From Cohnella herbarum (GTDB lineage Bacteria > Bacillota > Bacilli > Paenibacillales > Paenibacillaceae), in the NCBI RefSeq assembly GCF_012849095.1, contig NZ_CP051680.1:2418001-2482000 (forward strand): DNA of 64,000 bases. Direction: 5' to 3'. Each line of letters begins with the position of its first letter. The stretch's first letter is position 1. The translations under genes were made by a program, and so were the position numbers. The notes below the pieces were generated by a model, which worked only from the letters and a program-made list of their open reading frames with translations, did not search any database and was not told where the DNA came from. Positions 50,783-60,779 of the stretch are shown piece by piece.

Positions 50783-53359
50783 CTATTCGGCATCCCGCAT
50801 CATTCTTCGTTCCATGTCGCCGTTTGGCTGAATTCGATATTGTACCTCACCGTGCAAATCCGTCCGCCAAATAAGGCTGCCCGCATCTTTAAGCCTTTCG
50901 AGCACGCCTTCGTTAGGATGACCATAGAAGTTGTTAATGCCGACGGATATGACCGTTTCGCGAGGCGACCAATAGTCGACCCATGGTTCCGTCGTCGAAG
51001 TTTTGCTGCCGTGATGCCCCGCTTTAAGCACGTCTATCTGCCGGAAAATAACATTCCCGTCGCGTTCGGATTCGATTTCGACGATATCCCGCTCGCCGCC
51101 TGCTTCCAAATCTCCGGGAAGCAAGAAGTTTCGACCATATACGGTTAGAATGAACACGATGCTGAGGTCGTTTTGCTCGTTCCGCACCTCGACCCTATTT
51201 TCGGGATCGGATTGTTGTACGTATGGATACAGAGCTAGTAATTTGGTCGTTTCATCCACCTCCCACTCCATCGTTGCTTGAACGGCATAGGAAGGAATAT
51301 TTTTATCCATCGTTAATCGAAGCAACTTCAAGGTGCTAGGAGAATCCTTCAACGTCCCGTTGAACAGCAGGGAACGTACGGGAATATTGTTCAGAACGGC
51401 TTCCGCCCCGCCGATATGATCGGCATCGAAATGGGTCAACACCAACGCGTCTATATCACTAAAGCCCCGTTTAAGCAATAAAGGCACAATCAGCTTGCGC
51501 CCGACTTCATAAGGATCGCTGCGATTTTTCCATTCCTCTCCCGGTTTACGGAAATTAACCGTTCCTCCGGCATCGATCATGATGATCTTGCCTTTACCGG
51601 TGCGAATCAAGATGCTGTCGCCTTGCCCGACATTAAGGAATGAAATTGAGGCATCGCGATCGAACGCTGCCGGCCGATATCCCCATAACAGCCAGCTTAC
51701 CGCGAGAAACGCGAACGCAACATAGGGGAGTACAGTCCTGCGTAAGTTCCTGACGTTACCGCTATACTCGGCGGAGAGCGGGGCCGTGGAATCCTCGCTT
51801 TCAACGGCTTGTTGTTTCCACCACTCTCGCTCCAGCTTGCGCGCTAATCTTTGCTTCAACCCCGCAATAGCCAACCCCATAAGAACATAAGCGCTTGCTA
51901 CCCACAGCAAAGAGGGCTTCGGCCATACCGATCTAAGTCCAACGAATGCGTCCAACCAGTCCACGATGCCGAAGGTCAACGCATTTCCCATAGAGGCTAA
52001 CTTTGCCGGAATGATTCCCATAGGCAGCCATATCCCGCCCAATACGATGGATGCCATACCGAGCGGCATGACAATAAAGCTGATAAACGGCACTAGCACG
52101 AAATTAGCGGGCAGCGATAGCAAATGAACGGCGTTAAAATAATAAACCGTAACCGGAAAAGAGACGAACTGTGCGGTTAAAGTAACGGCCACCGCTCCCT
52201 TCAGCCAATTCCAGCGAATGGGGAGCGACGCCGTAACCGTTGGAACGAATAGTATCAATCCGGCCGTGACGATAAAAGATAGTTGGAAACTGACGTTCTC
52301 AATCAGCAACGGATTCCATATGAGCATTAGCAAAGCCGCTGCCATCAAGAGATGGAGACCGTCCTTTAACGCGTTTTTACGCGCTAACCACAATGCGATC
52401 ATTGCCATCACGCATGCGCGTACGGCCGATGGGGAAGCCCCGGTTATCAGCATGTATAGCGGCATCATCGCGATTGTCATATCCAGCGTGCGTTCCCGGG
52501 TTAGCCTCATCCATGCTCCGATTTGCAACAGTAAATAAACGACGACTCCGACATGCAATCCGGAGATCGCGAGCACGTGGGTCAAGCCAAGGCGGGCAAA
52601 TTGATCGAACTGCTCGGGCTCCAAATCCGAACGGATGCCGACGACCAAACCTTTCATGTATCCCGAGTCGCCGCCCGGGTACATTCGATCCATGATTTTG
52701 CCGATCCCCATACGCAAGTCGTCCAAAACCCTAAGCGGCACGTTGAGGATTGATCCAGGTTCTCCCGTAAACGTGACGGAATTCAAACCTTTGGCGGAGA
52801 GTTGCCAATGAATCCCTTGCTTGCTCAAATAGTTACGATAGTCGAACGCGCCGAAGTTGCCCGCTTCGCCGGGCAATTCCAGAACTCCCGCTATTCGTAT
52901 ACGATCGCCCCTGCGCCAATCGGAGACGATCTGCTGATCCTCTTGCTTAGCCAGCTTAATTCTGATCAGCACCGTATCGGTAATCTTAAGTTCATTGCCG
53001 GCGGAAGAGCGTTTTATGGATTCGGCTTTGAGCTTGAACATCGCCACGTCCCCGTCTACTTCGATGACCGAAGAGGAGCGACCCGTTAATACGGCCTCCG
53101 CACCTACCGCGTCCGTCGAAACCGCAAGATCCGACTCGTTCCGGTTCTCTACCCACGCCCTTTCGCCATAAGCGAGCAGTAATGCTAACCCGCATATAAA
53201 CGTTAGCTTCGGATTCAACTTTCCCAAGATTGCCAATCCGATCAAAAATAATATTAAGGCTACTAAAACGATGATAGAGCTAAACCCTTGAACCAACGAT
53301 TCAATCGAAACGCCGACGATCCAGCAACAACATACCGCGACTAACGGTCTTCCGTTCAT
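50783..53359 (-). CDS. comEC: DNA internalisation channel protein ComEC/Rec2
   Basis: An 858-residue ComEC, the membrane channel that imports single-stranded DNA in transformation. An N-terminal DUF4131 region with membrane helices is followed by the competence domain with LGLTHVLAISGLHVGVVVYL and many membrane segments. The C-terminal metallo-beta-lactamase-like domain has NVGQGDSILIRT and LTHFDADHIGG, consistent with a nuclease-type site. GAGGTGA precedes the ATG. A strong terminator separates it from comEB, unlike a simple comEABC operon. Confidence 0.95.
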   Translation of the reverse strand: MNGRPLVAVCCCWIVGVSIESLVQGFSSIIVLVALILFLIGLAILGKLNPKLTFICGLALLLAYGERAWVENRNESDLAVSTDAVGAEAVLTGRSSSVIEVDGDVAMFKLKAESIKRSSAGNELKITDTVLIRIKLAKQEDQQIVSDWRRGDRIRIAGVLELPGEAGNFGAFDYRNYLSKQGIHWQLSAKGLNSVTFTGEPGSILNVPLRVLDDLRMGIGKIMDRMYPGGDSGYMKGLVVGIRSDLEPEQFDQFARLGLTHVLAISGLHVGVVVYLLLQIGAWMRLTRERTLDMTIAMMPLYMLITGASPSAVRACVMAMIALWLARKNALKDGLHLLMAAALLMLIWNPLLIENVSFQLSFIVTAGLILFVPTVTASLPIRWNWLKGAVAVTLTAQFVSFPVTVYYFNAVHLLSLPANFVLVPFISFIVMPLGMASIVLGGIWLPMGIIPAKLASMGNALTFGIVDWLDAFVGLRSVWPKPSLLWVASAYVLMGLAIAGLKQRLARKLEREWWKQQAVESEDSTAPLSAEYSGNVRNLRRTVLPYVAFAFLAVSWLLWGYRPAAFDRDASISFLNVGQGDSILIRTGKGKIIMIDAGGTVNFRKPGEEWKNRSDPYEVGRKLIVPLLLKRGFSDIDALVLTHFDADHIGGAEAVLNNIPVRSLLFNGTLKDSPSTLKLLRLTMDKNIPSYAVQATMEWEVDETTKLLALYPYVQQSDPENRVEVRNEQNDLSIVFILTVYGRNFLLPGDLEAGGERDIVEIESERDGNVIFRQIDVLKAGHHGSKTSTTEPWVDYWSPRETVISVGINNFYGHPNEGVLERLKDAGSLIWRTDLHGEVQYRIQPNGDMERRMMRDAE

Positions 53360-53382
53360 CTTTCACCTCATCCGCGTCAAAT

Positions 53383-53422
53383 AAAAAACACCCCTTCGCC
53401 GAGTTAACTCGGCGAAGAGGTG
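53383..53422 (-). terminator. Strong intrinsic terminator between comEB and comEC
   Basis: On the minus strand a stem of at least 10 perfect bp (CTTCGCCGAG with CTCGGCGAAG, TTAA loop), extended by CACC/GGTG, is followed by six T. It lies 23 bases upstream of the comEC start and 46 bases after the comEB stop. Confidence 0.92.
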
Positions 53423-53468
53423 CTTCCTCTTCTACATAGGACTACCTAAAGGTAAGGACGCAGCAGAG

Positions 53469-53987
53469 CTACGATCCGTCTTGTACTTCCGTATCCGCCG
53501 GAGGAACGTAACTCCCGATTTGCCGGAAGAGCAAACCTCGTTGTTCCATTAGCGCGGCTACTTTTCCATGATCCTTCAGGTAAGGCCGGTAATAAACGAT
53601 CTCCGCGATGCCGCTGTTCGCCAGCATATTCGCGCAAGTCCAGCAAGGCTGGTCCGTTACGTACACGACGGATCCTTCGCGGTCCACGCGATCCGTGAAC
53701 AACAGAAGATTCTGCTCCGCATGGATCGTCCTGATGCAGCGCTGCTTCTTGATCATTTCAGTCGATGGCGCGCCTTCGGGAGCGGATTCGAATTCCTCCA
53801 CGATCATACAACCTGCTTCGGAGCAATCTTGAACGCCCATCGGAGCTCCGTTGTAAGCCGTGCCTAACAACTTCTTCCCTTGTACGAGCACCGTACCTAC
53901 GTGACGCCTTGGACAGCGCGACCGGGTCGAAACCATAAAAGCGATATCCATGAAATACGTGTCCCAGTCCTTACGTAGGCCTGTCAT
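53469..53987 (-). CDS. comEB: dCMP deaminase family protein ComEB
   Basis: A 172-residue deoxycytidylate deaminase homologue. The zinc site is complete: HAEQNLL (His and catalytic Glu) and PCWTC. Tyr/Arg-rich blocks STRSRCPRRHVGTV and GTAYNGAP match the family. The enzyme makes dUMP from dCMP; the competence role of ComEB is not essential in Bacillus subtilis. GGAGG precedes the ATG. It follows metY by 36 bases. Confidence 0.94.
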   Translation of the reverse strand: MTGLRKDWDTYFMDIAFMVSTRSRCPRRHVGTVLVQGKKLLGTAYNGAPMGVQDCSEAGCMIVEEFESAPEGAPSTEMIKKQRCIRTIHAEQNLLLFTDRVDREGSVVYVTDQPCWTCANMLANSGIAEIVYYRPYLKDHGKVAALMEQRGLLFRQIGSYVPPADTEVQDGS

Positions 53988-54023
53988 CTGTTAAAACCTC
54001 CAACTATAGCTTGCATGAACGAT

Positions 54024-55316
<1,293 letters not shown>

Positions 55317-55400
55317 TCAATAAACCTCCCGAAATAGATAATAATAGATTTCTTTATCATTTTCTCATATTTACGGCAAATGTTAAAGCATAAACGGATT

Positions 55401-55985
55401 TTATTTCCGGGTTGATACATCGACTAAGTCGGAAATCTTCTCGTATACCTTTGGTCCGATTCCCTTCACCTCAAGAAGTTGATCGATATTTTGAAAGCCG
55501 CCATGCTGTTCACGATAGGTTATGATCGCTTTTGCTTTAGATGGTCCGATGCCGGGCAACGTTTCCAACTGGGATTGGATTGCTTGGTTGAGATCAATAA
55601 GACCGGAAGAAGGAATCTCCGGTTGAGCGGCTACCGAGTGAGGCGGCGGAGGGCTTAAATCTGCGGACGATGCAGGCGACTCGGTGGTTATCGGGGTTAC
55701 GCCGGTTTCACGGGATACATCGGCCGTACTTTCCGTGCGGCCAGACGGAAGCGGAGTATCGGACGGGGAATCGTTTGTCGACCCGGCAATAGGTTCAGTC
55801 GTGCTGGATCGGGTTGCGGTTAAGTCGTCGATTGCGTCTTCCAACGGTTCATTGACAGGTGACCAACCAGGTATGGATGCGGACGTCGATCCTTGCAAGA
55901 AAACATACCCGAGCAGAATCCCGCCCATGATGAGCAGGCTTATTGCGGTTATTTTTATCGAACCTATTTCCTTAACTTTTTTCAT
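55401..55985 (-). CDS. comEA: Competence DNA receptor ComEA
   Basis: A 194-residue ComEA: a short start, one membrane helix (about residues 10-30, ITAISLLIMGGILLGYVFLQ), a long Ser/Thr/Pro-rich linker (about 35-130), and a C-terminal double helix-hairpin-helix DNA-binding domain with IDLNQAIQSQLETLPGIGPS and LLEVKGIGPKVYEKI. It binds incoming double-stranded DNA at the cell surface. The ATG at 55983-55985 has AGGAGG upstream; the longer frame starts 25 codons earlier. It is divergent from comER. Confidence 0.93.
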   Translation of the reverse strand: MKKVKEIGSIKITAISLLIMGGILLGYVFLQGSTSASIPGWSPVNEPLEDAIDDLTATRSSTTEPIAGSTNDSPSDTPLPSGRTESTADVSRETGVTPITTESPASSADLSPPPPHSVAAQPEIPSSGLIDLNQAIQSQLETLPGIGPSKAKAIITYREQHGGFQNIDQLLEVKGIGPKVYEKISDLVDVSTRK

Positions 55986-56095
55986 AATCAAACCTCCTGG
56001 TTTAGAATCGATCCGGGGAATGAAAAATCGTTCATGTCGGCCAAGCGCTGATTCATACAATATGAAATAGATAGTTCGTCGTGGGAGGGAATGGG

Positions 56096-56929
56096 ATGAA
56101 AATCGGCTTCATCGGTGCGGGAAGCATGGGAAGCTTGCTTATTGGAGCATTCGTTCGCGCCGGTGCCATGCGGCCGGGCGACATCGTCGTCAGTTCACGA
56201 ACGTATTCCAAGCTGTCAACGCTGGCAGATCAACATCCGGGATTACAACCTGTCTCTACTAATATGGAGGCGGCGAGCGGAGCCGATTATTTGTTCTTGT
56301 GCGTCAAACCGATGGATTTCCGTAAAGTCATCGATGAAATCTCGTCCGTGCTCACGAAAGATCAGATCGTCATCTCCATTACGAGCCCCGTAAAAATTTC
56401 ATCGCTGGAAGAGCTGCTTCCGTGCAAAGTTGCCAAAATCATTCCAAGCGTCGTCAATGCCGTCGGCAGCGGAGCGTCTTTGTTCATGTGGGGCAATCGT
56501 TTGTCGGACGAGGATCAAACCGCATTATGGAAAATGTTCTCCTCCATCAGCCGACCCATCGTCATCATAGAAGATGAGGTCCGCGTTGCATCCGATATAT
56601 CCAGTTGCGGGCCGGCGTTCCTTGCTTGCTTGTTAGAGCAATTTATCGACGCGGCGGTCATGTCTACCGGCATGGAACGGGAAACGGCTACCGAACTCGC
56701 CTGCGAAATGATGCTCGGAACCGCGCGGCTGATGCTGGAGCAGTCTTGCTCGCCGAGCGAGCTCCAAGCCAAAGTTTCCGTACCCGGGGGCATCACTGCG
56801 GCTGCATTGGAGGTGCTGCGCAAGTCTACCCGCGGCGCATTCCTGCAAGTGCTGTATACGACGCACGAGAAATTCGCCGAGGATCTGGATCGGGTCGATT
56901 CTTCTTTATTTTCCAGCGAACGTACGTGA
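56096..56929 (+). CDS. comER: Pyrroline-5-carboxylate reductase-like protein ComER
   Basis: A 277-residue NAD(P)-binding protein of the ProC family; the nucleotide loop is GFIGAGSMGS at residues 4-13, with FLCVKPMD and an ITSPVKISSLEELL stretch. The C-terminal dimerisation domain has SSCGPAFLACLLEQF and SVPGGITAAALEVLRKS. Bacillus comER is the divergent gene of the comE locus and is linked to late-competence and sporulation entry in some reports; its reaction is not established. The ATG at 56096 follows GGGAGGG. Confidence 0.9.
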   Translation: MKIGFIGAGSMGSLLIGAFVRAGAMRPGDIVVSSRTYSKLSTLADQHPGLQPVSTNMEAASGADYLFLCVKPMDFRKVIDEISSVLTKDQIVISITSPVKISSLEELLPCKVAKIIPSVVNAVGSGASLFMWGNRLSDEDQTALWKMFSSISRPIVIIEDEVRVASDISSCGPAFLACLLEQFIDAAVMSTGMERETATELACEMMLGTARLMLEQSCSPSELQAKVSVPGGITAAALEVLRKSTRGAFLQVLYTTHEKFAEDLDRVDSSLFSSERT

Positions 56930-56990
56930 ACGGGTTTGAGCCAGGATTGAGCTTGAGTAAAATTCGCAGTTAAAAATAGGGTTTATCCAT

Positions 56991-57014
56991 GGCGGGCGCT
57001 TAGTCCGCCTTTTT
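56991..57014 (+). terminator. Intrinsic terminator after comER
   Basis: Plus strand GGCGGG, 7 bases, TCCGCC followed by five T. Confidence 0.75.
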
Positions 57015-57035
57015 CGTGTTCGCATCCATGTTCAT

Positions 57036-57078
57036 AAAAAAAAGCCGCCCGCTCCACCATAAAGTGGAGACAAGCGGC
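57036..57078 (-). terminator. Intrinsic terminator after leuS
   Basis: On the minus strand a two-part stem (GCCGC/GCGGC and CTCCAC/GTGGAG) is followed by eight T, 25 bases past the leuS stop. Confidence 0.88.
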
Positions 57079-57102
57079 GTGTGCTTCACGCTGCAAAAAG
57101 TA

Positions 57103-59538
57103 TTAGTTGGCGACGATGTTGACGAGTTTTCCTTTAACCGCGATAACCTTGCGAATCGTCTTGCCGGCGATAAGCTCCTTCACTTTCTCGGACTCAAGCG
57201 CCAGCGCCTGCATGCCCGCCTCGTCGAGATCGGCCGGAATGTTCAGGCGATCGGCGATTTTGCCGCTTACTTGCACGACGATCTCGACTTCGGCATCCAC
57301 CGTGAGCGAGACATCGTATTGCGGCCACGCGACGTAGGAGACAGAGCCCGTGTATCCCAGCTTCTCCCACAGCTCTTCCGAGATATGCGGAGCGATCGGG
57401 GACAACATCTGAACGAAATGAGCCAACGCTTCCTTAGGCAACTTTTCCGTTTTGTATGCCTCGTTCACGAAGATCATCATCTGGCTAATCGCCGTGTTAA
57501 AGCGCAATGCCTCGTAATCCTCGCCGACCTTCTTCAAGCTCTTATGCCAAACTTTACGGAAACTATCGTCTCCTGCAACGTCTTGGATTTTACCGTTCAA
57601 ATTGCCGTTATCGTCTACGAACAGTCTCCATACGCGAGCCAAGAAACGATAGACGCCTTCCACCCCGTTCGTGTTCCACGGCTTCGTCGCTTCGAGAGGC
57701 CCCATGAACATCTCGTACATCCGCAGCGTATCGGCTCCGAACTCTCCGACGATATCGTCCGGATTAATGACGTTGCCGCGGGATTTGGACATCTTCTCGT
57801 TGTTCATGCCGAGAATCATGCCTTGGTTGACGAGTTTATGGAACGGCTCTTTCGTCTTCACGACGCCGATGTCGTACAGTACCTTGTGCCAGAAGCGCGC
57901 GTACAGCAAGTGCAGAACCGCATGCTCCGCGCCGCCGATGTACAGATCTACCGGCAGCCACTCGGCTTGTTTTTCCGTCGAACAAATTTCTTTCTCGTTC
58001 TTCGGATCGATGAAGCGCAAGTAATACCAGCAGCTGCCCGCCCATTGCGGCATCGTGTTCGTCTCGCGGCGCGCCTTGCGTCCGTTGCGCGGATCGATAA
58101 CGTTCACCCATTCCGTAACGTTGGCTAGCGGTGATTCGCCCGTGCCCGATGGCTGAATCGCTTCTACGTCGGGCAATAGCAACGGAAGATCTTCTTCCGG
58201 AATCGTATCCATCGTTCCGTCTTCGTAATGCAAGACGGGAATCGGCTCGCCCCAGTAGCGTTGGCGGCTGAACAGCCAATCGCGCAAACGGTACGTTACT
58301 TTGCCCTTACCATTGCCGTCCTTCTCCAGACGAGCAATCATCGCGGCGATCGCTTCCGCCGTGGACAACCCGTTCAAGAAATCGGAATTGACCAGTTTGC
58401 CGTCTCCCGTATAAGCCGCTTCGGCTACGTTTCCGCCCGCAACGACCTCAACGATCGGCAACCCGAATTTCTTCGCGAATTCCCAGTCGCGCTCGTCGTG
58501 TCCCGGAACGGCCATGATCGCTCCCGTACCGTATCCGCCAAGCACGTAATCCGCGATCCAGATCGGCACTTTGCCGCCGTTGACCGGATTAATCGCATAA
58601 GCACCCGTGAACACTCCGCTCTTATCCTTAGCCAAGTCCGTACGTTCTAGATCGCTTTTCCGCGCAGCCTGTTCAACGTAAGCTTCGACCGCAGCTTTCT
58701 GCTCGGAAGACGCGATCGCGCCTACCAGCTCGTGCTCGGGAGCGAGTACGCAATAGGTCGCTCCGAACAACGTATCCGGTCGAGTCGTAAACACCGTCAA
58801 CGCGGAGTCGTGTCCATCGATGGCGAACGTCACTTCGGCGCCAGTCGATTTGCCGATCCAATTGCGTTGCATGTCCTTGATGCTTTCCGACCAGTCCAAT
58901 TCTTCCAGGTCTTCGAGCAATCTCTCCGCGTACTCGGTAATTTTCAACATCCATTGGCGCATCGGCTTGCGAACGACCGGATGTCCTCCGCGCTCGCTTA
59001 GTCCGTCGATGACTTCCTCGTTCGCCAGCACAGTGCCGAGAGCCGGACACCAGTTCACCGGAACTTCCGCGACGTATGCTAATCCTTTTTTATATAGTTG
59101 AATGAAGATCCATTGCGTCCACTTGTAATAATCCGGATCCGTCGTGCTGAATTCGCGATCCCAATCATAGGAAAACCCTAGCGACTTAATCTGACGGCGG
59201 AAATTATCGATGTTTTCCACCGTGATCTCGCGCGGATGGCGACCCGTCTGCAGCGCATACTGCTCCGCCGGCAAGCCGAAGGCATCCCATCCCATCGGAT
59301 GAAGCACGTTAAAGCCTTTCATCCGTTTGAAGCGACTGACGATATCGGTTGCCGTATAACCTTCCGGATGACCGACGTGAAGTCCGGCCCCGGATGGATA
59401 CGGGAACATATCCAATGCGTAAAACTTAGGTTTTCCCGCTTCTTCCGTTGTGCGGAACGTTTTGTTCTTATCCCAATAGCTCTGCCATTTCGGCTCGATC
59501 TTCAGCGGTTGATAGCCTTGCCCGTTCTCATGCGACAT
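57103..59538 (-). CDS. leuS: Leucyl-tRNA synthetase
   Basis: An 811-residue class I synthetase of normal bacterial LeuS length. The HIGH-type motif is HVGH (residues 54-57) after [11 protein letters not shown], the KMSKS motif is intact in [11 protein letters not shown], and the editing domain with [20 protein letters not shown] is present. The ATG at 59536-59538 has AAGGGAG upstream; an ATG eight codons earlier lacks one. Expression is governed by an upstream T-box that senses uncharged tRNA-Leu. Confidence 0.98.
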   Translation of the reverse strand: MSHENGQGYQPLKIEPKWQSYWDKNKTFRTTEEAGKPKFYALDMFPYPSGAGLHVGHPEGYTATDIVSRFKRMKGFNVLHPMGWDAFGLPAEQYALQTGRHPREITVENIDNFRRQIKSLGFSYDWDREFSTTDPDYYKWTQWIFIQLYKKGLAYVAEVPVNWCPALGTVLANEEVIDGLSERGGHPVVRKPMRQWMLKITEYAERLLEDLEELDWSESIKDMQRNWIGKSTGAEVTFAIDGHDSALTVFTTRPDTLFGATYCVLAPEHELVGAIASSEQKAAVEAYVEQAARKSDLERTDLAKDKSGVFTGAYAINPVNGGKVPIWIADYVLGGYGTGAIMAVPGHDERDWEFAKKFGLPIVEVVAGGNVAEAAYTGDGKLVNSDFLNGLSTAEAIAAMIARLEKDGNGKGKVTYRLRDWLFSRQRYWGEPIPVLHYEDGTMDTIPEEDLPLLLPDVEAIQPSGTGESPLANVTEWVNVIDPRNGRKARRETNTMPQWAGSCWYYLRFIDPKNEKEICSTEKQAEWLPVDLYIGGAEHAVLHLLYARFWHKVLYDIGVVKTKEPFHKLVNQGMILGMNNEKMSKSRGNVINPDDIVGEFGADTLRMYEMFMGPLEATKPWNTNGVEGVYRFLARVWRLFVDDNGNLNGKIQDVAGDDSFRKVWHKSLKKVGEDYEALRFNTAISQMMIFVNEAYKTEKLPKEALAHFVQMLSPIAPHISEELWEKLGYTGSVSYVAWPQYDVSLTVDAEVEIVVQVSGKIADRLNIPADLDEAGMQALALESEKVKELIAGKTIRKVIAVKGKLVNIVAN

Positions 59539-59582
59539 GTGTGTTAACTCCCTTGTTATCATCTCTCTTGTTCTTGAAGCGC

Positions 59583-59680
59583 AAGCATAAACAGCCTACG
59601 CCGTCCTTTGGGATGGCGGGGGAGCGTTTATGTCGGAGACGTTTCAGTAAAGTAGAGCGAATTTATACTTTCTGAAAGGT
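59583..59680. repeat. Structured dispersed repeat, copy 2 (between T-box and leuS)
   Basis: A 98-bp copy of the element at 41867-41965. Hairpin one is closed by CATAAAC/GTTTATG with inner CGCC-g-TCC and GGA-t-GGCG; hairpin two is GTTTCAGTAAAGTA against TACTTTCTGAAA. Several bases that differ from copy 1 keep or improve the pairing. It lies between the T-box terminator and the leuS ribosome site, so it is part of the leuS mRNA leader. Confidence 0.8.
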
Positions 59681-59684
59681 CAAC

Positions 59685-59959
59685 AAAAAACTCCCGCCTC
59701 TAGCGTTATCGCTAGGGACGAGAGTATAAATTCCCGTGGTACCACCCTAGTTGACGGACATCCTGCTTGGATTGCCGCCCACTCGTGCCTCGTAACGAGA
59801 GGAAACGCCCAACTTGTCGAACATCCGCATTCCAACGGCTTATTCGTTCGGTTCGGAGGCTCCAAGGCGAGTTCGTCGTTCGCGTTAACCGGCTTGCACC
59901 AACCGCCGGCTCTCTGGGTAACGTCTAACGAGTACTGCTCCTTATCACAGCCAAAGTAT
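59685..59959 (-). promoter_or_regulatory. T-box leader of leuS (tRNA-Leu riboswitch)
   Basis: The minus strand holds the T-box sequence AGGGTGGTACCACGG (59734-59748) followed by a 15-bp terminator stem (59691-59724, TTAT-type loop, several G-U pairs) and six T at 59685-59690. Upstream is a long structured stem I; a CTC leucine triplet at 59869-59871 (gaaCTCgcc) is a candidate specifier. Uncharged tRNA-Leu pairing would favour the antiterminator and leuS expression. Confidence 0.92.
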
Positions 59960-59965
59960 GCCATG

Positions 59966-59995
59966 ATTATAGCCAATTTGCTCGATTCATGTCAA
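59966..59995 (-). promoter_or_regulatory. Sigma-A promoter of leuS
   Basis: The minus strand has both consensus hexamers, TTGACA and TATAAT, separated by 18 bases, directly before the T-box leader. Confidence 0.82.
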
Positions 59996-60018
59996 GCGAA
60001 CAGCGCCGATTGCCCCGA

Positions 60019-60636
60019 TCATCGGTTCGAAATTCCGTTCCAGAACACCCCGACGATCGCCGACGACAACTCTTGCGGGGAATATTCAGCATCGCCGACA
60101 ATCTCCCGGTTCCCGATCATCAACAACGCGGCGAAAGCATGGGCAAGCAGCATCGGATTGCCCTCCGCGATATCCCCTGCCTCCATCGCTTGGCGGAAAG
60201 TAGCCGCCATAACCTCATGGATCTTATGCTCCGCCAAGCGGATATCGTCCCGCTGCTCCACGGTCAAGAAAGGAATGGCTTCCCTCATCAGACTCTCGAA
60301 TTCCACATGCGATTTGGACATTTTCGTAAACGCGATCTGTTCGAGTCTCGTCCTTATATCCGGGTGAGCATCGATGATCCGTTGCGTAAAGAAGCAAATC
60401 CTCGCCATCATTTCCGTAACGGAAGTCGTGAAGAGCACCGCTTTATTCGTAAAATAGTAATAGACCGACGCCTTGGTCACTCCGGCTCGTTCCGCGATCA
60501 TATTGATCGATACCGGCTCATAGCCTAATTCCATGAAAAGAACGGATGCCGTGTTCAATACTTTATCGCGCATCGAGGGTTGGTCGACGTTTCCTTTCGG
60601 CCTGCCGGGAGAACGCTTGGATCGGGGGGTCGTCAT
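60019..60636 (-). CDS. TetR/AcrR family transcriptional regulator
   Basis: A 205-residue TetR-family repressor. The N-terminal helix-turn-helix reads SINMIAERAGVTKASVYYYF (about residues 45-64), followed by TNKAVLF. The ligand-binding C-terminal domain is variable. The ATG at 60634-60636 has AAGGAGGGG upstream; the frame runs 24 codons further without one. It is divergent from the MMPL exporter gene, so it most likely controls that exporter and itself from the 143-base shared region, where an A/T-rich imperfect inverted repeat near 60675-60705 could be the operator. Confidence 0.88.
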   Translation of the reverse strand: MTTPRSKRSPGRPKGNVDQPSMRDKVLNTASVLFMELGYEPVSINMIAERAGVTKASVYYYFTNKAVLFTTSVTEMMARICFFTQRIIDAHPDIRTRLEQIAFTKMSKSHVEFESLMREAIPFLTVEQRDDIRLAEHKIHEVMAATFRQAMEAGDIAEGNPMLLAHAFAALLMIGNREIVGDAEYSPQELSSAIVGVFWNGISNR

Positions 60637-60779
60637 CGCGGTCCCCTCCTTTGTTCGGAAATTCGCCATTGCATAATTAACCTTCCGGTATATATAATTA
60701 ATTTGCAACTCATCTTACGATTATATCCCAAATTCCAAATGCTTTCATCGTCGATTTTGTTAAGGAGGAACGAGATAAC